Assembly: GCA_963757125.1 (NCBI GenBank)
Contig: CAVWQP010000002.1
Coordinates: 186,001 to 250,000 of the forward strand
From: CAVVSD01 sp963757125
GTDB lineage: Bacteria; Actinomycetota; Thermoleophilia; Solirubrobacterales; Solirubrobacteraceae
Direction: 5' to 3'
DNA length: 64,000 bases
Part shown: one piece after another, positions 23,722-32,226 of the stretch
Numbering within the stretch: the stretch's first letter is position 1
Layout of the letters: every line of letters begins with the position of its first letter
Position numbers and translations under genes: made by a program
Notes under the pieces: model-generated
The model's input: the letters and a program-made list of their open reading frames with translations, nothing else
Database searches by the model: none
Told to the model about the DNA's origin: nothing

Positions 23722-25031
23722 GTCTCGTCCTTCAGGGTTGCCTGCACTGCGCCGTCGGCGAAGCGGATCCGCACCTCACCGGCAGCGCGTGCGGCACCGG
23801 TGTCGGTGACGGGGGCGCCGTCGGCGTCCTGCACGAGCGCGTAGCCGCGGGCGAGCGTGCGCTCGGGATCGTGCGCCGCGAGTGCAGCGGCGAGACCGTC
23901 CAGCCGCCGCTCGCGCGACGTCCGCAGCGGACCGGCGGCGGCCGCTGCACGCCGGGCCAGCGCCTCGGCACGGCGCGCGGTCGCTGCCTCCTCGGCGTCC
24001 ACGCGCCGCCGCGCGCTCGCCCGCAGCTCGCGGAGGTCCTGGTGCAGCGCGCGCCGGTGGCGCGCGACGTGCTCGCCTGGCGCCCGCGACAGCCGCGCGA
24101 GGACGCGCGCCCGGTCGGCCACCGCCCTTCGCCCGTGGCGGGCGAGCCGCGCCGATCCGCGCCCGAGCGCCTCGCGCGCGGCGCCGACGTGCAGCGGCAC
24201 CGCGGCCTCGGCTGCGTGCGTGGGCGTCGAGCAGCTCACGGCGGCGACGTCGTCGATGAGCGTGCGGTCGGTGTGGTGGCCGACCGACGCGATGACCGGG
24301 ACGCGCAGGAGCGCGACCGTCCGGCAGAGCGTCTCGTCGCAGAAGGCGAGCAGGTCGGCCAGCGAGCCGCCGCCGCGGGCGACGATCGCGACGTCGACGT
24401 CCGAGAGCGCGGCCAGCTCGCTCAGCGCGCGCCCGACCGCGGGCGCGGCATGGCGGTCCTGCACCGGGGCGAACGCCCAGACGAGCCGGCCCGCCCAGCC
24501 CCGGCGCTGCAGTCCGGCGAGCACGTCGTCGCGCGCCTTGCCCCGCTCGCCGCAGACGACCCCGATCGTGCGCGGGAGGGCCGGACGCGCGAGCGCCTTC
24601 TGCGGCTCGCACAGACCCTCGGCGACGAGGAGCCGCCGCACGCGCTCGATGCGGGCGAGGAGGTCCCCCTCGCCGGCGATGCGCAGACCGGTGACCGCGA
24701 AGGAGAAGTGCGGCGAGCTGGCGCTGCTGCCGGGATAGAAGTCGCAGCCGCCGGCCACGACGACCTGCGCGCCCTGGGCGAGCGCTCCTGGCGCGAGCCC
24801 GAGGCGGTCGAAGTCCTCGCGCCACATCGCACACGGGACGGCACCGCGCTCGTCGCGCAGCTCGAAGTAGACGCGCGCCCGCGTGAGCCTGACGTCGCAC
24901 GCCTCGCCGGTCAGCTGGACGTGGGCGAAGCCCCGCAGGCGGTCGCGCAGCGCCGCGGCGTACTCGCCGACGCCGAAGGGCCCGGGGAGCGCGGAACCGG
25001 GGATGCCTGCTGCTGCCGTCGGGACGGCCAT
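23718..25031 (-). CDS. xseA: Exodeoxyribonuclease VII large subunit
   Basis: This is the catalytic large subunit, 437 residues. An N-terminal OB-fold (residues about 20-110, VRLTRARVYFELRDERGAVPCAMWR) is followed by the catalytic domain with GVVCGERGKARDD, VDVAIVARGGGSLADLLAFCDE, and VIASVGHHTDRTLIDDVAA. A long helical region rich in Arg and Ala forms the C-terminal coiled part, and the end carries the domain in ARGYALVQDADG. Length matches the family. It acts in cytosolic DNA repair together with XseB. Confidence 0.94.
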   Translation of the reverse strand: MAVPTAAAGIPGSALPGPFGVGEYAAALRDRLRGFAHVQLTGEACDVRLTRARVYFELRDERGAVPCAMWREDFDRLGLAPGALAQGAQVVVAGGCDFYPGSSASSPHFSFAVTGLRIAGEGDLLARIERVRRLLVAEGLCEPQKALARPALPRTIGVVCGERGKARDDVLAGLQRRGWAGRLVWAFAPVQDRHAAPAVGRALSELAALSDVDVAIVARGGGSLADLLAFCDETLCRTVALLRVPVIASVGHHTDRTLIDDVAAVSCSTPTHAAEAAVPLHVGAAREALGRGSARLARHGRRAVADRARVLARLSRAPGEHVARHRRALHQDLRELRASARRRVDAEEAATARRAEALARRAAAAAGPLRTSRERRLDGLAAALAAHDPERTLARGYALVQDADGAPVTDTGAARAAGEVRIRFADGAVQATLKDET

Positions 25032-25060
25032 CCCCGGACCGTACGGTCCGCGACGGACGG

Positions 25061-25378
25061 TCAGTGCGGCGCCGACGGAGCCGGGTTCTCGTCCGCCAGC
25101 GCGATGCCCGCGCGGTTGGACGGGAGCGGCGGGATGCCTGGCTCGTGGCGGGTGCCGCGCACCTCGCCGGAACGGCCGAGCGCCGTGAGCCGCGAGATCT
25201 CCCGCTCGCCCTCGATGCGGGCCGGGTGGTCGGCGGGGAGCCCCTCGACGAGCCGCGCGATCCGGTTGCGGATCTGCAGCGCGAAGTGCGGCGTGGACGC
25301 GCCCATGAGCTGACGGACGTCGTCGACCGTGACGTCGTGGCCGGGGACCCGGCGTTCAGGATGCTCTGCTTCGCTCAC
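25061..25378 (-). CDS. Hypothetical protein
   Basis: I do not recognise this 105-residue protein. It is predicted soluble, with a central helical segment (residues about 15-70: VDDVRQLMGASTPHFALQIRN, then RIARLVEGLPADHPARIEGE) and a proline-rich C-terminus. The GTG start overlaps the stop of the upstream lipoprotein gene (GTGA), and it has coding-type third-position GC, so it is likely real and translationally coupled. No catalytic motif, signal peptide or membrane helix is evident. Confidence 0.6.
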   Translation of the reverse strand: MSEAEHPERRVPGHDVTVDDVRQLMGASTPHFALQIRNRIARLVEGLPADHPARIEGEREISRLTALGRSGEVRGTRHEPGIPPLPSNRAGIALADENPAPSAPH

Positions 25379-26508
25379 TGGCTGCGGACTGGGGAGATCT
25401 CGAGGAGTTCGTCGATCGCGGACTGCGTCGCGAGCGGCACCAGCGTGCGGTCCCCGACGATCCAGCCGTGATTGTAGACACCGCGGACCGGGCTCTCCGC
25501 GTAGCCCGGCTGGATGTCGAGCAGGTACTCGCGCAGCGGGGCCGGCAGCGAGCCGTCGGCGGGCAGGACGAGCGGCGGGCCGTAGGTGCCGGAGTTCGAC
25601 AGCGGCGCGGCCCCAGCGGCGAGCGCCGGGGCCTTGGAGGAGAGGAAGACGAGCCCGTGGCCCGGGTCGTCGACGGCCCAGCCCGCGGCTCCGTCGCGCA
25701 GCCGGGCGGCGGCGATCGAGGTCGTCGTCGCGTCCGCGCCCGAGACGCGCGTGACCTTCCCGAGCTTGGCGAGCGCCTGCCCGACGGCCTTCGACAGGAC
25801 GTCCTCGCCCCCGAGCAGGTAGATGCGCGGCTTGTCGTGGGCCTGGATCGCGAGCTTGGTGACCTCGGGCACGGCGTCGCGCGTCGCGAAGAGGATCGGC
25901 GACGCCGAGCGCGCGGACCAGCCCGCGGCGGTCATCGCGATCTCCGGCTTCTCCGAGGACGTGACGATGACCGTGCGCGACGGCTTGCCGGCGACGCCGC
26001 TGGCGAACGTGTCCATGGCGCGGGCGGTCTCCTCGGCCGTGGCCGCCGTCACGTCGACCGCCTTCAGGCCGGCCGGGCGCGGCACGTCGCCGACGCGGAC
26101 GACCTGCGCACCGCCCGCATCCGCCGAGCCGGTGGGGGCCAGCGCCTTCAGCGCATCGCGCGTCGCATCGGGCATGTCGGTGCCGTCGCTCAGCAGGACC
26201 GGCGCGCGCAGCGGCGAACCCGAGAGGACGGAAGCTGTGAGCGCATCTCTCCAGTCCCCACCGTCCGCCAGCACGACCGTGCCGGGCCCCTTGCCCGGGT
26301 ACGTGGCCCGGGCGATCGCCGCCGCGGACACCGCCGGATCAGAGGAATCGATCCGTGTGGTGTTCTTCGTGGCCGTAGCGGGCATACCGAGGTCGGCCGC
26401 GCCGGACCCGCTGTCGCTCGAGGAAGTGCGGTCGCTGGAATCGTCGCTCCCGCCGAAGCATCCGGCGAGCGCGAGGACGAGGATCAGCAGGGGAGCCAGG
26501 CGCCTCAC
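25375..26508 (-). CDS. Lipoprotein with cell wall-binding repeat 2 domains
   Basis: The 377-residue protein starts with a lipoprotein signal (LALAGC, Cys17) and a Ser/Asp/Gly-rich linker. Repeated units of the cell wall-binding repeat 2 (CWB2) type follow: TVVLADGGDWRDALTASVLSG with APVLLSD, and later PRIYLLGGEDVLSKAVGQAL with KVTRVSGAD. In other actinobacteria and clostridia such repeats anchor proteins to wall polymers, but here they make up nearly the whole protein and no enzymatic domain is attached. The GTG start has no clear ribosome site. It is divergent from the c-di-AMP-riboswitch gene. Confidence 0.8.
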   Translation of the reverse strand: MRRLAPLLILVLALAGCFGGSDDSSDRTSSSDSGSGAADLGMPATATKNTTRIDSSDPAVSAAAIARATYPGKGPGTVVLADGGDWRDALTASVLSGSPLRAPVLLSDGTDMPDATRDALKALAPTGSADAGGAQVVRVGDVPRPAGLKAVDVTAATAEETARAMDTFASGVAGKPSRTVIVTSSEKPEIAMTAAGWSARSASPILFATRDAVPEVTKLAIQAHDKPRIYLLGGEDVLSKAVGQALAKLGKVTRVSGADATTTSIAAARLRDGAAGWAVDDPGHGLVFLSSKAPALAAGAAPLSNSGTYGPPLVLPADGSLPAPLREYLLDIQPGYAESPVRGVYNHGWIVGDRTLVPLATQSAIDELLEISPVRSQ

Positions 26509-26609
26509 AGGAGGCGAGAGTAGACGTCGGACGACGCACCCTTCGCCGGTTCAAAGCCCGGCAGGAGAGCAGGCAGGTAGTCAGAACAACACTGCAGGTC
26601 GCCGTGCAG

Positions 26610-26762
26610 GTGTGTATTGTGCCCGACTCACTGCCGAATCCCGGGCGAGAAGCACGGGATCGGGGGACCCAAGTTGTTGGGGCGAATCATGGGCTCAGGC
26701 CCGAGAAGCGCTGCCTTTCTGCGCTAGCCCGTCAGCTAACCCCGTAGGCCGACGAAAGAGGG
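26610..26762 (+). promoter_or_regulatory. c-di-AMP riboswitch (ydaO-yuaA type)
   Basis: The 5' leader of the NlpC/P60-like gene carries the hallmark conserved blocks of the ydaO-yuaA class in the right order: GCCGAATCC near 26632, GGGGACCCAA near 26662, TTGGGGCGAATCAT near 26677 and CCCGTCAGCTAACCCCGTAGGC near 26728-26749 (quoted here with its core GTCAGCTAAC). This class binds cyclic di-AMP and usually represses wall-hydrolase and osmolyte-transport genes. The boundaries are approximate. A weak TATTGT -10 candidate lies at 26615-26620. Confidence 0.9.
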
Positions 26763-26772
26763 TGTTCAGGAC

Positions 26773-27420
26773 GTGAGGGCTCGTGCCCTGTTGACGATGA
26801 CGTGCGCGCTCGCGGGGATCTCCCTGTGCGCCACGGACGCGATGGCGCAGGACACGGCAGCCAACGGTGGCGCCGCCTACGGCACGCCGACCGCGGACAC
26901 CCGCGCTGCGACCCAGCAGGTCGCACCCACCCCTCCGGCGCCCGGCCAGGTCGGTGCCGCCACCCCCGCTCCGCCCGCCCCCGTTGCCGGCGCCGTCGCG
27001 ACCGTCGACCCGGCCAGCGGCCTCGCCGCCCCGCCCGTCGCCGCTCCCCCGGCCGTTCAGAACGCGATCATCGCGGCGAACGCGATCATCGGGAAGCCCT
27101 ACAAGTACGGCGGCGGCCATCGCCCCGGCTTCCTCGATCCCCGCGGCTACGACTGCTCGGGCACCGTCTCCTTCGCGCTGAACGGCGGCGGCCTCATCGA
27201 GGACCCGCTCGACTCCTCCGGCTTCTTCTCCTGGGGCGAGAAGGGCCCCGGCGCCTGGATCACCGTCTACACGAAGTCCTCGCACGCCTTCATGGTCATC
27301 GCGGGCCTGCGGCTCGACACGAGCGCCGCAGGTGACCCGTCGGGTGCGAAGGGTCCCCGCTGGCGGCCGGTGCTGCGCTCCACGCGCGGCTTCAAGGCCC
27401 GCCACCCCGAGGGCCTGTAG
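26773..27420 (+). CDS. Secreted NlpC/P60-like (C40) protein
   Basis: The 215-residue product has a signal peptide (residues 1-25, ending around DAMAQ). A Pro/Ala-rich linker of about 70 residues follows, then a compact C40-peptidase-like domain. The domain holds GKPYKYGGGHRP, the Cys motif YDCSGTVSFAL and the His in SSHAFMVIAG, consistent with a Cys-His pair of a peptidoglycan endopeptidase or amidase. The third polar residue is not certain. It is the direct target of the c-di-AMP riboswitch, as wall hydrolases of this type are elsewhere. GTG at 26773 follows the riboswitch by about 11 bases. Confidence 0.85.
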   Translation: MRARALLTMTCALAGISLCATDAMAQDTAANGGAAYGTPTADTRAATQQVAPTPPAPGQVGAATPAPPAPVAGAVATVDPASGLAAPPVAAPPAVQNAIIAANAIIGKPYKYGGGHRPGFLDPRGYDCSGTVSFALNGGGLIEDPLDSSGFFSWGEKGPGAWITVYTKSSHAFMVIAGLRLDTSAAGDPSGAKGPRWRPVLRSTRGFKARHPEGL

Positions 27421-27427
27421 GGCTAGG

Positions 27428-27934
27428 TCACGGGAGGTCCTCGCCGCGCGCCCTGCGCTCGGCGAGGATCGTCTCGCGCTCGGCGAGCGCGCTCTGCCGG
27501 CGCAGCTGCGCCTCTCGTTCACGCCGCCGGTCCTCGTCGTCCTGCATGAGCAGCGGAGGGACCTCGACGGGGCTCCCGGTCGCGTCGACCGCGACCATCG
27601 TCAGGTAGGCGCTGTTCGTGTGCTGCAGCGCGCCGGTCGCGATGTCCTCCGCCTCGACGCGGACGCCGACCTCCATCGAGGTCCGCCACACCGCGTTCAC
27701 CGAGGCGCGGAACGTCAGGAGCTGACCCAGCCGGATCGGCAGGAGGAACGTCATCCGGCCCATGGCCGCGGTGACCACCATGTGGCGGCAGTGGCGCACC
27801 GCCGCGGTCGCCGCCGCCTCGTCGCAGAGGCGCATGACGGCGCCGCCGTGGACCGATCCCGCGACGTTCGCGTCGGTCGGGCCCATCCAATGGGTCAGCA
27901 CCGAGCGTGAGGCGGAGACAGGGCGCGGTTCCAC
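27428..27934 (-). CDS. Acyl-CoA thioesterase (hotdog fold)
   Basis: This 168-residue protein has the hotdog domain of the YciA/BACH acyl-CoA thioesterases: THWMGPTDANVAGSVHGG, then VMRLCDEAAATAA with the expected Asp/Glu, RMTFLLPIRLGQLLTFRA and the strand ending TNSAYLTMVAVD. It hydrolyses acyl-CoA esters in the cytosol; chain-length preference is unknown. A charged C-terminal helix (about 40 residues, Arg/Glu rich) follows the domain. It is divergent from pspA, with only about 41 bases between their start codons. Confidence 0.88.
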   Translation of the reverse strand: MEPRPVSASRSVLTHWMGPTDANVAGSVHGGAVMRLCDEAAATAAVRHCRHMVVTAAMGRMTFLLPIRLGQLLTFRASVNAVWRTSMEVGVRVEAEDIATGALQHTNSAYLTMVAVDATGSPVEVPPLLMQDDEDRRREREAQLRRQSALAERETILAERRARGEDLP

Positions 27935-27975
27935 GGCTGGTAGAACTATCCCAGGAACTTTCCAAAGGAGCCCAC

Positions 27976-28731
27976 ATGGCCGGCATGTCCGGACGCTTCT
28001 CCACTGTCGTCAAGGCGAAGATCAACAAACTGCTGGACAAGGCCGAGGATCCGGGCGAGACCCTCGACTACAGCTACCAGGCCCAGCTGCAGAACCTGCA
28101 GAACGTCAAGAAGGGCATCGCCGATGTCGTGACGGCGAAGAAGCGCCTCCAGATGCAGGCCGAGAAGCTCGAGCAGAGCGTCGTGAAGCTCGACACGCAG
28201 GCGCGTCAGGCGCTCGGCGCCGGCAAGGAGGACCTCGCGCGCATGGCGCTCGAGCGCAAGACGGTCGCGCAGACCGAGCTGCAGACGCTCGACACGCAGA
28301 TCACAGAGCTCGAGGACCAGCAGACCAAGCTGACGGAGTCCGAGCAGCGGCTGCGCACGAAGGTCGAGGCCTTCCGCACGAAGAAGGAGGTCATCAAGGC
28401 GCAGTACAACGCCGCCGAGGCCCAGGTGCGGATCTCCGAGGCCGCGACGGGCGTGGGCGAGGAGATGGCCGACGTCGGCCTGGCGATGCAGCGCGCGGTC
28501 GACAAGACCGAGCAGATGCGCGCCCGCGCGGGCGCCGTCGAGGAGCTCGAGGCGGCCGGCACGTTCGACGACATCACGCAGCTCGGCTCGGGCGAGGACG
28601 ACATCGACCGCCAGCTCCGGGAGCTGGGCGCGTCGGGTCAGGTCGACGACGAGCTGGCGAAGATGAAGGCGGAGCTCGGCACCGGCGGCGCGCCGCAGGG
28701 CGAGCTGGGCGAGGGCAAGGCCGGCGCATGA
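27976..28731 (+). CDS. pspA: PspA/IM30 family envelope-stress protein
   Basis: The 251-residue protein is almost entirely alpha-helical coiled coil and starts with the membrane-contacting helix MSGRFSTVVKAKINKLLDKAEDPGETLDYSY, as in actinobacterial PspA (only the opening is quoted as key positions 4-13: MSGRFSTVVK). Members bind stressed inner membrane and act in membrane repair. AAAGGAG five bases before the ATG fixes the start. The C-terminus is Gly-rich. It is coupled by ATGA to the PspAA gene. Confidence 0.9.
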   Translation: MAGMSGRFSTVVKAKINKLLDKAEDPGETLDYSYQAQLQNLQNVKKGIADVVTAKKRLQMQAEKLEQSVVKLDTQARQALGAGKEDLARMALERKTVAQTELQTLDTQITELEDQQTKLTESEQRLRTKVEAFRTKKEVIKAQYNAAEAQVRISEAATGVGEEMADVGLAMQRAVDKTEQMRARAGAVEELEAAGTFDDITQLGSGEDDIDRQLRELGASGQVDDELAKMKAELGTGGAPQGELGEGKAGA

Positions 28732-29006
28732 TCGTCCGGATCATGGGCGAGGGCCAGTTCCGGATCGACGACAGCGATCGCGACAACCTCAACGAGCTCG
28801 ACAACGCCGCCGTCGCCGCCTCCGAGGGCGGCGACGAGACGGCGTTCCTCAAGACGTTCGCCGCGCTGCTCGATCACGTCCGCGAGGTCGGCACCCGGAT
28901 GGCGGACGACGAGCTCGAGGGCTCCGACGTCCTCTTCCCGCCGGCGGACACGACCTTCGCCGAGGCGCAGCACGAGTTCACCGGCGACGGCTTGATCCCC
29001 GACTAG
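28728..29006 (+). CDS. pspAA: PspA-associated protein PspAA
   Basis: The 92-residue protein matches the PspAA family found next to PspA in actinobacteria: MIVRIMGEGQFRIDD at the start, a helical centre (LNELDNAAVAASEGGDETAF) and DVLFPPADTTFAEAQHEF near the end. It probably works with PspA; the mechanism is not established. The ATG overlaps the pspA stop. Its TAG stop shares CTAG with the stop of the convergent cupin gene. Confidence 0.88.
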   Translation: MIVRIMGEGQFRIDDSDRDNLNELDNAAVAASEGGDETAFLKTFAALLDHVREVGTRMADDELEGSDVLFPPADTTFAEAQHEFTGDGLIPD

Positions 29007-29389
29007 TCGGTCCAGGGGGATTCGTCGGGCACGGCGTCGTCGTCGTGATGGGTCCCGAAGGCCAGCAGCTCGAGGCCGTCGGGACCGGCCGCGAACGCGC
29101 GCTTCGTGTCCGGTGCGACGCGCAGCGCGTCCATCGGCGCGAGCTCGACCTGCTCGCCGCCGACGAGCGCCGAGCCGCCGCCGGAGAGGACGACGTAGAT
29201 CTCCTCGTCGGTCTTGTGGGTATGCCCGAACGGCATCTTCTGGTCCGGCTTGATCCGCTGCAGCGACACCCCGGTCTGCTCGCACCCGAGCAGCTCGCGG
29301 GGGAAGTGCGCCTCGAGGATCTCGCCCATCCCGTGCTTGGCGGCGTCGTCCTCGGTCTCCAGGAGGTTCTTGTGGGTGTAGTCGGACAT
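29003..29389 (-). CDS. Cupin domain protein
   Basis: This is a 128-residue single-domain cupin. The first motif reads MPFGHTHKTDEEIYVVLSGGG, with His/His/Glu metal ligands; the second (LAPMDALRVAPDTKRAF) lacks the usual final His, so it may be a binding protein rather than an enzyme. The C-terminus ends in ELLAFGTHHDDD. The ATG at 29389 is divergent from the AraC-type gene, with 23 bases between starts. Function unknown. Confidence 0.82.
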   Translation of the reverse strand: MSDYTHKNLLETEDDAAKHGMGEILEAHFPRELLGCEQTGVSLQRIKPDQKMPFGHTHKTDEEIYVVLSGGGSALVGGEQVELAPMDALRVAPDTKRAFAAGPDGLELLAFGTHHDDDAVPDESPWTD

Positions 29390-29412
29390 GCCCGAACCGT
29401 ACGGCGGATGCC

Positions 29413-30204
29413 GTGACCGGTCTTGGAGGAACGCGACAGGATTCCCGGGGCATCCTGCAGCCCGAGGAGGGCGCGGCGCACTTCACCCTGGAGCGGCGCG
29501 CTCCGTCCGCCGATCTGGCCGACGTCGTCGACCGGCACTGGATCGTGCGCTGGGACCTCGGCGGGCGGCCGGCCTTCCGCCAGTCGATCCTGCCGCACCC
29601 CTGCGTCCACATCGTCTTCGAGCCCGCCGGGCCGGCCGTGTACGGCATCGCCGACGGGCAGACCAGCCACCTGCTCGAGGGCGCCGGTGAGGCCGTGGGC
29701 GTCAAGTTCCTCCCGGGCGCGTTCTCGCCCTACTCCGCGCTCCCCGCGGCGGAGCTGACCGGCCGGGTGGTGTCGTTCGCGGAGGCCCTCGGCCCTCCAG
29801 GAGCCGAGCTCGAGGAGGGCGACGACGGCGCCGACGCCCGGATCGGGCGGGTCGAGGCGTTCCTACGGGCGCACCGTCCGGCGCCCGACGCCGGGATCAC
29901 GACGGTCGTCGACGCCGCGAGGACGATGCGCGAGGGCCCGCCCGACCTCCGCGTCACGGACGTCGCGGCGCGGCACGGCGTGTCCGTCCGCACGCTGCAG
30001 CGACTGTTCCGCCGGCACGTCGGCGTGAGCCCGAAGTGGGTGCTGCAGCGCTATCGGCTGCACGAGGCGGCTGAGCGGATGGCGGCCGGTGAGGCCACCG
30101 ACCTCGCCTCGCTGGCCCAGGACCTGGGCTACTTCGACCAGGCCCACTTCGGCAACGACTTCCGTCGCTACGTCGGCGTCCCGCCGAGCGCCTACGCCGC
30201 CTAG
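29413..30204 (+). CDS. AraC family transcriptional regulator
   Basis: The 263-residue protein has an N-terminal ligand-type domain (residues about 20-130, with LPHPCVHIVFEPAG) and a C-terminal double helix-turn-helix of the AraC/XylS type: DVAARHGVSVRTLQRLFRRH, then VGVSPKWVLQRYRLHEAAE and LASLAQDLGYFDQAHFGNDF. The last matches the conserved signature of the second helix-turn-helix. It is flanked on both sides by convergent or divergent cupin genes and may control one of them. GTG at 29413 is assumed; no strong ribosome site is seen. Confidence 0.88.
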   Translation: MTGLGGTRQDSRGILQPEEGAAHFTLERRAPSADLADVVDRHWIVRWDLGGRPAFRQSILPHPCVHIVFEPAGPAVYGIADGQTSHLLEGAGEAVGVKFLPGAFSPYSALPAAELTGRVVSFAEALGPPGAELEEGDDGADARIGRVEAFLRAHRPAPDAGITTVVDAARTMREGPPDLRVTDVAARHGVSVRTLQRLFRRHVGVSPKWVLQRYRLHEAAERMAAGEATDLASLAQDLGYFDQAHFGNDFRRYVGVPPSAYAA

Positions 30205-30626
30205 CTGCTGCCCTGGCGCCCGAGCTCGTGCTGGCGGGTCTCCCACTCGGAGACCTCGAACGGCTTGTCCGGCGCAGCGCCGACGGCGAGCACGATCGTC
30301 CCGCCCTCGATGGCGTGCGCCTCGCGGTGCACGGCGGGGGAGTCGGGCTTGACGAAGCCGGGCGCGGCGACGTCGAAGGTCTGCCCGTCGAGCTTGAAGC
30401 GCGCAGAGCCGGCGATGACGGCGTAGACCTCCTCGTGGCCCGTGTCGACCTCGTCGTGGGGCTCGACGACGACCGTGCCCGGCTCGGCGCCGACGTAGGC
30501 GTTCATGCCGAAGGCGGTGACGCCGAGCTCGTCGCGCAGCGGCCGCCAGTCCACGCCCTCGATGCAGGGCGCCGGGGCGGGGGCGACGTCGTGGATGCTG
30601 AGGACCTTCGCGTGGATCTCGGTCAT
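30201..30626 (-). CDS. Cupin domain protein
   Basis: The 141-residue protein has one cupin barrel: VVVEPHDEVDTGHEEVYAVI with His/Glu ligands, and the second motif VAAPGFVKPDSPAVHREAHA. The pattern (VDWRPLRDELGVTAFGMNAY at the start) resembles small actinobacterial cupins of unknown function. The ATG overlaps the stop of the upstream pspAB gene (ATGA), so it is probably translated from the htpX-pspAB transcript. An open frame extends far upstream, but that is antisense shadow; I placed the start at 30626. Confidence 0.82.
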   Translation of the reverse strand: MTEIHAKVLSIHDVAPAPAPCIEGVDWRPLRDELGVTAFGMNAYVGAEPGTVVVEPHDEVDTGHEEVYAVIAGSARFKLDGQTFDVAAPGFVKPDSPAVHREAHAIEGGTIVLAVGAAPDKPFEVSEWETRQHELGRQGSS

Positions 30627-31201
30627 CAGATCGGGATACCCCACAGCGGCAGCCAGCGCTCGAGCTCCGCCTCGACGGGCAGCTCGGGTTCGAGGATCGC
30701 CTTCATCTGCAGCTCGCGCTCGGCGTCGCGGGCCTGCTCGCCGCCCGCCGGTACGAACGGGTACCAGGTGCCCCGCTTGTAGTTGTAGATGAGGTACAGC
30801 TGGCGATCGCGGGCGTCCTTGAACGCGAAGACCGCAGCGAGCGTCCGGTCGCCGTAGCCGCCGACAGCCAGCGCGTCGCTGACCGCGTTGATCCCGACGA
30901 CGAGGTCCTCGACGTCGGGATCGTGGAGGATCATCCAGCGGTAGCCGAAGGAGTCCGTCTCGACGGTGAGCGTCGTCCCGGTCTCCTCGCCCGTGCCGCG
31001 CACGAGCTCCTCCATCTCCGTGACGATGTTGTCGAAGTCGGCGGTGTCGACGGGCTGGAAGAGGATGGCCGCCTGTCCGCGCGTCGTGATGTTGTGCTCG
31101 GTCTCGAGCGAGATGTACGCCGTGGTGAGGGCGAACAGCCGATCCTGCGCCGCGATCGGCTTGGCCTTCGTCCGCCCGAGCAGGCTGTCGAGGAACCCCA
31201 T
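30626..31201 (-). CDS. pspAB: PspA-associated protein PspAB
   Basis: The 191-residue protein matches the PspAB family (MGFLDSLLGRTKAKPIAAQD at the start; FQPVDTADFDNIVTEMEELV; SFGYRWMILHDPDVEDLV; LYLIYNYKRGTWYPFVP). PspAB is known from genomic context as a partner of PspA systems and of the M48 protease HtpX; its biochemical role is unknown. It lies 9 bases after htpX, on the same strand, and about 1.6 kb from pspA-pspAA. Confidence 0.85.
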   Translation of the reverse strand: MGFLDSLLGRTKAKPIAAQDRLFALTTAYISLETEHNITTRGQAAILFQPVDTADFDNIVTEMEELVRGTGEETGTTLTVETDSFGYRWMILHDPDVEDLVVGINAVSDALAVGGYGDRTLAAVFAFKDARDRQLYLIYNYKRGTWYPFVPAGGEQARDAERELQMKAILEPELPVEAELERWLPLWGIPI

Positions 31202-31210
31202 GAGGGAGTT

Positions 31211-32107
31211 CTAGCGCGCGCCCTGCAGCTGCGCCTCCAGCCGCGAGAGCTGGGCGATGCGCTGCTCGACCGGCGGGTGCGTCGAGAAGAGGTTCAGCAG
31301 CGACTTCTTCGTGTTCGCCGGGATGATGTAGAAGGCGTTCATCTCGGAGTGCGCCCGCAGGTCGGTCATCGGCAGCCGATCCATCGTGCCGCTGATCTTC
31401 AGCAGCGCCGAGGACAGCGCGCTCGGCCGGCCGGTGATCGCGGCGGCGCCGCGATCGGCGGCGAACTCGCGGTAGCGCGACAGCGCCTGCATGAGGACGA
31501 ACGACACGACGTACACGACGAGCGACACGAGGATCAGCACCATCGTGCTCGGCCCGTCCTCGTCGTCGCTGTTGCCGCCGAAGAAGAACCCGAACTGGAG
31601 GATCAGCGCGGCGATCGACGCGAAGAACGACGCGATGGTCATGATCATCACGTCGCGGTGGCGGACGTGCGCGAGCTCGTGCGCCATGACGCCCTCGAGC
31701 TCGGCGGGCGACAGCAGCTCGAGGATGCCGGTCGTCGCCACGACGGTCGCGCTCTTCTGCGAGCGGCCCATCGCGAACGCGTTGGGCATCGTGGTGTTGA
31801 CGATGCCGATCGTCGGCTTGGGCAGGTCGGCCTGCACGCAGAGCCGCTCGATCATCGCGTGCAGCTCGGGCGCCTCCTGCGGGCTCACCTTCTGCACGCC
31901 CATCGTGGCCAGGGCGATCTTGTCGGAGGCGAACAGCTGGAAGAGGAACAGCCCGGCCGCGACGACGAAGATGGTCACGCCAGACGCACCGCTGGCGAAG
32001 AGCGCGGCGATCAGCACGACGTACAGGGCGCCGAGCAGGAACACCGTGATCAACATCCGGGCCTGGAGCCCGGTATCGGCGCGGAGCGCCACCTTCGACT
32101 GAGCCAT
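31211..32107 (-). CDS. htpX: HtpX-like M48 zinc metalloprotease
   Basis: This is a membrane-embedded protease that degrades damaged membrane proteins. The 298-residue sequence has two N-terminal membrane helices (about 20-75), the zinc motif HELAHVRHRD (HExxH) near residue 143, two further helices and the third-ligand region YREFAADRGAA with the Glu. The order htpX-pspAB-cupin on one strand ties it to envelope stress. Length and topology match HtpX. Confidence 0.93.
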   Translation of the reverse strand: MAQSKVALRADTGLQARMLITVFLLGALYVVLIAALFASGASGVTIFVVAAGLFLFQLFASDKIALATMGVQKVSPQEAPELHAMIERLCVQADLPKPTIGIVNTTMPNAFAMGRSQKSATVVATTGILELLSPAELEGVMAHELAHVRHRDVMIMTIASFFASIAALILQFGFFFGGNSDDEDGPSTMVLILVSLVVYVVSFVLMQALSRYREFAADRGAAAITGRPSALSSALLKISGTMDRLPMTDLRAHSEMNAFYIIPANTKKSLLNLFSTHPPVEQRIAQLSRLEAQLQGAR

Positions 32108-32226
32108 GGCGCGAGTGTAGGCACGGACGGTTAAGGCATCCTGAACGTCTCCTGTGCAAGTTCGCGCCCACGCAACGCCTCTGTCGGGCAGCGTCGTGGG
32201 TCTCCCGTAGCCTGCCGCGGACGCCG

